From: Castor canadensis
Taxonomy: Eukaryota > Chordata > Mammalia > Rodentia > Castoridae
NCBI RefSeq assembly: GCF_047511655.1
Contig: NC_133399.1
Coordinates: 2,793,333-2,857,332 of the forward strand
Reading direction: 5' to 3'
DNA: 64,000 bases
The translations under genes were made by a program, and so were the position numbers. Position 1 is the first letter of the stretch. Every line of letters starts with the position of its first letter. Of this stretch, positions 57,576 through 64,000 are shown piece by piece. The notes beneath the pieces were generated by a model, which worked only from the letters and a program-made list of their open reading frames with translations, searched no databases and was not told the DNA's origin.

Positions 57576-59639
57576 TTCTACTTTGATGTAGAGCTGTGTT
57601 TCATTCATTAGTGAATTCAAACACATTTTTGAGTCCCCAATCGACTTAAATTTTATGCAACATTTGAGTAATTGTCATTAAGGTGCCATTAGTGAACATC
57701 CCTAAAGATGGCCCAAAGGGAAAGAGATTTCCTCTACCTCCTGTTAGTCTGACCTGTTCCCCACCACATTGTTGGAGCTCTAAAATTGATCTGACTCCAA
57801 GTTTTTCCCCCACAGCATGACCAGCCTTCTAAGCCAGAATTCACTGATTCTTGCTGGGAATTCCCTGAGATGACAGAATGTAGCGATCTTTCCTCCTAAA
57901 GACACAGACTCAGGAACTTATCAAAATGGCCTCCTGCCACTGCACCTCAGCTAGAAGAAAAGAGAACTTTCCCAATGCCAGCATGTTGAACAGATTCCAT
58001 GTGTCTTTATACATAATCTTCTCTGTACCAAGAGCAGTGTTACTTGTGGTTCCTGATTCTCTTGCTTCTTTCATCCTGGGCCCTGCACCATGCTACACAC
58101 TGAGGCTCTCTATCTCTCCCAGAATGCACTACACACAAATTAGAATGATCTTTATGTTTGTCTATATTCCATGAAACTACACTGCATGTTTTGTGAGAAT
58201 CTTGCTTTCTTTTACTTAAGTCTGTCCTCTGACTCTGTGAGTTCCACAGGCTTAAGCTTCCTTTCTCTCCCTCTCTCCTGATCTCCAGTTTTCCATTTTG
58301 TATAAGATTCTGTCCACTACTGAACCTTCATGACTTCCCACCATCCCCACATTGAAATGTAGTCGCTCACCAACTTTCTACCTCTTATGCTTCAGAGGTG
58401 CTATCAATTTGCGGATGCTCCTAGTGGACCATCTTTGTATTTATTAGTGACTTTTGTAGTTACTGACCCCTCCTTTCAACTTTACTGTCTTGCTCTGCAT
58501 TTTTTTGCTGATATAATATGCTTTGATTTCTTTTTTCTTTGTCATCATGTCTCTATTAGAAGTTTATTCTTTGTACTTCTCACAGGATTACATAAAATAT
58601 CTTATGGTTATTATATTCAAATTTAACAATAAAAAGCTAGCTATATTTGAACACAGCCTCTTTAATTTTATTTTCTTCCACACTTAATATTACTTAGGTC
58701 ATAGTTCACATCTATCTGTACTCTATATCCATTAAGAAATTAATGTTTTTAATATGTTTGTTTTTCACTTACTGAAGTTAAAAACTTTTTACACTCTGAC
58801 TTACAGTATTTGAGTATTCTGAGTATAATTAAAATTTACCTTCACATGGAAGAGCTAATACTCTCACATTTTCATGCAATGTTAAGATCACTTTGTTTAA
58901 TTGTAAGAACTGTTACCGTTTTATGTAACAGTGATCACATGGTGATGAACTTCATCTTTTCTATGCCAGACCTGCAGTGCAACATGAAATAGGGCCTGAT
59001 GTCATACTTCAGGCAGTTGAAAAGAGAAATTTGGCTTCATGATCTAGACTTTCTAACTCCTATTACACAAACTACTCATTTTCAGCCAAGCAAGCTGAAA
59101 TGTGCCAACATGAGGGATACAATTATTACATATGGGCAGAAATAGGGGTTACATGTCAGCAATATTCTACACAGGAATCAAGATGGATTACCACCACACT
59201 TTTCTCTACCTCAATAAAGCAGACTGCTTTATCCAAGTCCACAATGAAATGCCCATTCAGAAGGCTAAACAAATTCCCTAGCTTTGCACCCAGACAGCCT
59301 ACCTGGATGCACCCCACAGAGAATAAGTCTCTGTGTTGACTTAGGAGCAGGTAAGGATTCAGTTCTGGGAGTTTGCCCTACCCTGACGCTCCTCCTTCAA
59401 GGACTGAAATGATCTCTGCTTCAACACCTTAGTATTTCCCAGCAGGGAACTCTCACCTGGAGTCAGTTTAAGGTTCCAACCTTTACAAACTCCCAAATTC
59501 ATGACTTCTTTTTTTCAGGGACCTTCCTAAACTTGTCTTTCTCTAAGCCTGAGTTCACAGATTTAATCATGTAGAAATATTATAGTGTGACTCCACTATC
59601 TCTATGCATGAAAATATAAAAACTGTCCATAGAAGAGCC
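57576..59639. other. Unassigned intergenic sequence
   Basis: About 2 kb with no gene, recognised repeat or paralog inside the window. AT-rich from 58500 to 58960. Frames such as 58387-58626 lack coding support. Confidence 0.35.
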
Positions 59640-60269
59640 CCATGGTCCTGAAAAGTTCCAATCTCAGAAAGGACCTAGGTGTGTCCAAGTGTGTGTCTTC
59701 TGCTTTCCAGAGAGTGCTCTCCAGATTCTCACTGACACCATCGCTCCTCAACTGTTCTCAATTGCTGGAGCTCACCTAGAAATGAGAGCAACTGTGCAAA
59801 AATCGCCTAGGGGAACTTGTTTTCCCTCTGTTTGCAAGCTAAAGCCTTGCCTCAGCTTAGAGGTGCTCTGCCTTAGTGTGGGCTTTCATTGTAAACTTGG
59901 GTGAAGCCATCTGCTTCTTGGAGCTGTTTCAAAGGTGTTTTTTTTTTTCATTAGGGTTTTGTTGTTGTTGTCAATCTGCATTCTTGAATCCTTGGCACAG
60001 TATTGGTGAGAAAGCTTAAGTTTCTCCTTATACTTAATAATTGTATTCCTTTGTTGGCATGTTCTAACTTTCTTGGTTAATTTATTGTCGTTTGAAAGAT
60101 CACCTGTGAGAAATCCTTGTTCATGAAGCCAAGCGCTTAATCCCTAGATCCTTAAGTGTTACAACAACAGGCCTTTCCTTTTGTCCAGGAAGTCCACACC
60201 CAGGCTTCACCTAGGAACCACCCCTTCTATGAGATCACAAGCAGTTTCCGTGGGACAATAAGTATGTAA

Positions 60270-60760
60270 TTCCCTCAGCATATTTCTGGCCCCATTTCCA
60301 GGTGGAAGAAGCAGGGTGTGCTCTGAAAAGCAGGTTCTTAACTACAATGAATCCCCAGGCTGGGCTGGTAGGGACCAGGAAGGAGTCCTGTGGCCTGCTG
60401 AGGGCTGTGTCTGGAAGCAGCTATTTGCTTATGGCACTCTGCCAGGTAGATGATCACTTCTACTGTTACTCAAATCACAGGGTCCTGGATCACTAGCCAA
60501 TGAGAAGTGCTGGAGGGAAGGAAGTGTAAGTACTGACCAATCAGAGGCTGGTCCAAGGAGGACCCTCTGCTTAACTCAGGAAGTACCTTCTTGACACTGT
60601 CATTTTCTGGATCATGCTGTACAGTTGGGAGCAATTTTATCTAATTCAACCTCCCTCCTACTGTGGCCTGAAAGTGGCACCAGGGTCATGAGTAGAACTC
60701 AAATCACCTGTTTGTGACAGGTGTCCCCAAACTGCAAGGATGAGGAGGTGACAAGCATCC
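60270..60760 (+). promoter_or_regulatory. KRAB-ZNF promoter copy that lost exon 1
   Basis: CCAAT boxes lie at 60497-60501 and 60537-60541 (accaatcagaggc). Where copy M2 reads agaactcaaagcacc, then 16 or so bases including ATG and the GT donor, then tttgtgac, this copy reads agaactcaaatcacctgtttgtgac (60694-60718). A small deletion has therefore removed the initiator and splice donor. Confidence 0.6.
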
Positions 60761-61527
60761 TGAAATGGCTGCTCCAGACCTGACCTCCCCAGCGCAGCTC
60801 TGGGGTCTGTGGCCGGAGTCGTTGGTGCTGCTTGTCACTCAGCTCCTTTGTCCTGGGGTGAGGGTGTGGTGGGCAGAAGAAACCTGGTGTCCTGTCCTCT
60901 ATGTGCAGGTGACAATGGCCAGGCCCAGGCCCGGAGCCCTCAGGACAGCTCGTTGCCTGAGCCCACGTCTCCAGCCTATGGTGGCGGAGGTCGTGGGTCC
61001 TGCACTAAAGGAGCTGTGGTCCATGGGGTCCCTGCATCCTCCAGTGTCCTTGGCAGAGCTGATGGGGCAATCGGCTAAGTGCAAGGAGGGACTTTAACCC
61101 AAAGCCAGGCCCCCATCCCAGTGCTCCTGAGGGCTGGAATAAATCCCTAAAGTCACAGCGATCTTGCATGGCCCAATACACTGGGAAGGCGGTGCACGTG
61201 CATTTGTGTTGCCCGGGACAGATGCAGTCTCTGCAAACCCTGTTCAGAAGATTTTCCATGCAGTCGTAATCCAGGCAGGACACGGAGATGAAGTGAGGGG
61301 GTAATAAAGTTAATTAAAGGTAAAGGGGAAGGCATTGCAAAAGCAGTGGTGGTCCCTGCCAGGAGGAAGGAGAGACAGCTCTTGTGTTTCCAGATGCTGT
61401 TTAATGTCAAAGGCAGGAAAGGCTAGGGATAAAATGGGTATGGGGAAGGAGGGAGTAATAAATAAAGAATCCCAGGGGAAAGATCTCAAGGCAACCTCCC
61501 TCCCCCAGCCAGACCCCAGTTTCACAA
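60761..61527 (+). other. GC-rich first-intron region of module M4
   Basis: GC-rich to about 61180, paralogous in part to 31600-31860 (ggtgctgcttgtcac). Frames up to 110 codons are open in two phases, as expected by chance in GC-rich sequence, and have no recognised domain. From 61180 to 61527 no feature was recognised. Confidence 0.45.
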
Positions 61528-61812
61528 TGCTAATATGCTGAAACCTTGAGGTAGTGTGATAAGTTGTAACCTTGTGCTAGTATGATAAGTTGTAGCCTCC
61601 TAGCAGAGGCTAACTGCCACATCTGCTTTTGTTCTTCCCCCTGTCTTGCTTCTGCATTCTGAGGCATAAAAAACCCAGCAACTTTGAGCTGCAGGGCTGG
61701 TGCCATTTTGGAGAGAGCCAGGTGCCAGCCCGCTAGCATAATAAATCTTCGTTTTCTCCAGCCACCTGGATTTGAGTCTTGTTCTCGCTGGTCCAACATT
61801 CTTCCCACAACA
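61528..61812 (+). repeat. Solo LTR, class I ERV family of 38351
   Basis: TATA box (cataaaaaa) at 61665-61673, AATAAA at 61740-61745, and end cttcccacaaca at 61812. Its R-U5 part (gccattttggaga ... ggatttgagtcttgttct) aligns with the 3' LTR at 38351-38646. The left edge is approximate and no target duplication was confirmed. No internal sequence lies beside it, so it is a recombination product. Confidence 0.75.
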
Positions 61813-62611
61813 GGAGCAGGGAGTTTTTCTTTGGCTGTTTTTTACAGAGGATTTGCAATTGAAAAGGGCTCTGCAGCTGCTAAGATTTTATAGTTGTCAC
61901 TGGGAAAAATCACAGGGTGCCTGAGTTCCAATAACTTTTTTCCCTACTTTCTAGCCTGCTTCATTTGGGGTCCACAAGAAAGGGGGGACTGTGCGGAAGC
62001 GTCCAGGATTTGAGGCTGTTGTCCTCTCTGACCTAACTGGTTTTCTCCTAGGCCTATGTCTAGACATTTTCAAAAACACCATGCAGAGTGAGGCAGACCC
62101 TGAACTTAGGATCACAGTGGTGTGACAGCTCAGCTGCCAGGAGGTCTGCAGGCATCTCAGGGCATGGTAGAGGAAGGCTGTTCTTTCTAGGGAGGATCAA
62201 ACTGGACTACAAAGAATATGGGGGAGCAGGGGCAAAGGAGGGGCCAAAATCAGCTCCTGGGCCAGAGATCAACTAATGTTGATCCAACAGTCAAGTCCAC
62301 GGCCAGTGGCTTTTCTGATTGTTAGCTGTTAGTTGAATGGCTAATACTATAGATGAAGTGAAAGGCTACTAGTTACTGTAATTAATACTGGAATAAGTAC
62401 GATCAAATTACTTTGGGAGAAAATGGGCTTCAGTTTTGTTTTGTTTTTATATCAAATTTCAGTAATCTTTGCTTCTTCTTAGAGTGGGATGACCATACCT
62501 AAATTTACAAATTGTTCTTTAATGAGGCATGAGTAAGTGACATTATAGCTCTAATAGATTTGGTGAGTTAATAAAAAAAATTGCTAAATTCATATGAAAG
62601 CTGAAGTTCTT

Positions 62612-62735
62612 CCTTTTTATTGCTGGACTGAGGTTGGAACTCAGGACTTCTTACATGCAAAGAAGGTGCTCTATTACTTGGGCCACATATCCAGGCTATT
62701 TTGCTCTGGTTATTTGGAAGATGGGTCTGTTATAT
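62612..62735 (-). repeat. SINE, old
   Basis: Reverse tRNA-like half (gaggttggaactcaggactt, ttgggccacatatccaggct) and the start of a B1-like half; same site as 27975-28200. Confidence 0.6.
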
Positions 62736-62748
62736 GTCGGTGTCAAAG

Positions 62749-63191
62749 TGTTGGGGGACGGTGTCGAGGGTCCTTGCCTTCACAGGCCAGAGAACTGGCT
62801 CGTGAGGCAGCTGAATGATGACCCAAAGCTGGTATATAAAGTAGGATTTATACCAGCCCAGAAGCTGGTAACTCCCTGCTCAGGTGAAGGCTCGGACTTT
62901 TTATGGATGCTTTAACTCTGGGTTAGGGCATCGGTTAGGTGGGTTTTTTCTATTGGCCAGGTATTTCCATGTGGGCTCTCTTAGATAAGCTGGTCTGTTT
63001 GGCCCTTATTAGGGGGAAAACAACATTGAAAGCATTTTGTTTACCAGCCCTGTGGCAGATTTATGAGACCCTGTATCCCCTCCTCACTGTGTGGGAATGC
63101 AGATTTATAACTCCTTCTCAGGGTGCAGGGCTCAAGGTGCTCTCCATGGGGGATGGGCTACTCACTCATCTGCCTTAGGTATCCAGACTCA
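62749..63191 (-). repeat. Solo LTR, probably class II type
   Basis: On the minus strand the block ends CGTCCCCCAACA at 62749. It has a CCAAT box (ggccaatagaaaa, about 62947-62959) and a TATA-like ccataaaaagtccg (62892-62905), spaced about 45 bases apart, the architecture of a retroviral promoter. The outer edge near 63191 is a guess. The family was not identified. Confidence 0.5.
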
Positions 63192-63502
63192 ACTGTTCCT
63201 TGAGGACTAAACTGTGCCTGTTCTTTTGTTGCTTTGGAGGGATTTTTCTATGTGGGCAGTGGATGTCTTCTGTGGGCGAAGACAGTTTTATTTGTTATTC
63301 TCAATCTCAAGTCCTTTCACTCACTGTTCTCATCTCATGTTTTCTCTATTTGCGGATTTGATCTTAGGAGTTTTGTTCATGAGCTTATTAATATGATTTT
63401 TCAATATTCTATTAGTCTTACTTACTGGGGTTTCCTACTTGCCTGTGTTCTGTGATTCTATTCATACACTGGTATATTGGTTTGCTATTTTTTCAGGAGT
63501 CT
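63192..63502. other. Unassigned intergenic sequence
   Basis: Nothing recognised. Confidence 0.3.
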
Positions 63503-63720
63503 TTCTCTGGTACTGAGGATTGAACCCAGTGCCACATGCATGCTACATAAGCACTCTACTACTTGAACTACACCCTCATCCCTCCTGAAGATTATCCTAT
63601 ATTTCTTACCTTGTTTTGTTTGCTTGTTTGCTTGCTTGTGTTTTGAGGATTGACCTCTCTATGTCACTCAGTCAGGTTGGCCTTGAACTCAGTCTGCCAG
63701 CCTTACCAGTGCTAGAAAAT
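63503..63720 (-). repeat. Dimeric SINE
   Basis: Reverse copy (ggtactgaggattgaaccca, then tcaggttggccttgaactca) with a TTTG/CTTG simple run between the halves at about 63611-63640. Confidence 0.75.
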
Positions 63721-64000
63721 TTTTTTCATCTTTGTTTATTTGATGTTTGTCTGAAGTTCTTGTTTACTGTAATGTCTCTGGCACAGTATCATGGCAGATT
63801 GGGCCTCATCACAAGTGTTCATAGAACACTATGCTTCTATTACCTGAAGAGGTTATAGATGATAGGCATCATAGTTACATTGAATGTTACTCAAACAGCC
63901 AGTGAGACCATGTGGCTATAGTCTTCCTCGTTTTGTAGTTATTGGTGTTTTTTTTCAATTTCTTTACATATAGGCTTATGTGTATTTTTTATCTTTTTGT
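63721..64000. other. Unassigned intergenic sequence at window edge
   Basis: Nothing recognised. Confidence 0.3.

Larger units (their letters stand above)
59640..62720 (+). repeat. KRAB-ZNF 5' module (M4)
   Basis: Matches M2 (59870-60760 against 5270-5570 and 6540-7200) and M3 (60240-62345 against 31130-32345; 62445-62610 against 27800-27975). It is interrupted by the solo LTR at 61528-61812 and another LTR follows at 62749. The order of the 27800-like block differs from M3, so the copy is rearranged. Confidence 0.7.

Noticed and set aside
60765-61097. 110-codon frame starting ATGGCTGCTCC
   Set aside because: The region is GC-rich, two phases are open at once, and the paralogous M3 copy does not keep the frame. 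It is first-intron sequence of the module.

Overview
This window looks like non-coding mammalian DNA, most probably from a rodent. The main clue is a dimeric SINE that recurs on both strands: a tRNA-derived ID-like half joined to a 7SL/B1-like half. A rodent-style L1 family is also repeated here. From memory, the SINE and L1 sequences resemble those of castorimorph rodents, perhaps beaver; this is inference and no search was run. I see no intact protein-coding gene. All similarities between parts of the window were judged by eye, so edges are approximate.

The framework is a decayed KRAB zinc-finger (KRAB-ZNF) locus. Its 5' part (promoter, exon 1 ending exactly in ATG followed by a GT donor, and flanking intron) occurs in repeated modules. 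These lie at about 1-3072 (minus strand), 4990-7200, 27650-33345, 36060-38350 (two tandem copies) and 59640-62720 (plus strand). Smaller scraps lie near 14790, 15960, 33880, 47400 and 51540. One gene body can be followed on the plus strand: exon 1 at about 37590-37818, a 127-bp KRAB-A exon at 48490-48616, a 61-bp second KRAB exon at 48819-48879, and a zinc-finger exon from 49542 to about 50880. Splice phases agree across all four exons, but the second KRAB donor is broken, the frame carries stops, and none of the four recognisable fingers is complete.

Transposable elements fill most of the rest. A full-length L1 (7278-14414, minus) is flanked by near-identical target-site duplications. Three 3'-end L1 copies lie at 18739-20193, 21871-22341 and 56620-57469, and a 5'-end-only L1 at 52038-54863. 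A non-coding LTR element spans about 16822-23542, and solo LTRs lie at 24280, 26700, 27173, 61528 and 62749.

The large first intron of the KRAB-ZNF gene is occupied on the opposite strand by a mosaic of two endogenous retroviruses (ERVs). A class II (betaretrovirus-like) element at 44844-47350 has a tRNA-Lys1,2 type primer-binding site, decayed gag and an env piece. It is fused to a class I (gammaretrovirus-like) element at 38351-44843 with a tRNA-Gln type primer-binding site, gag, a pol lacking protease and most of reverse transcriptase, env and a 3' LTR. Both are heavily broken by stops and frameshifts.

Other items are a U6 snRNA pseudogene, a CA microsatellite, a 41-bp tandem duplication, and a duplicated block (35030-36060 and 54940-56070). 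The picture is a KRAB-ZNF cluster edge enlarged by local direct and inverted duplication and repeatedly hit by L1 and ERV insertions.
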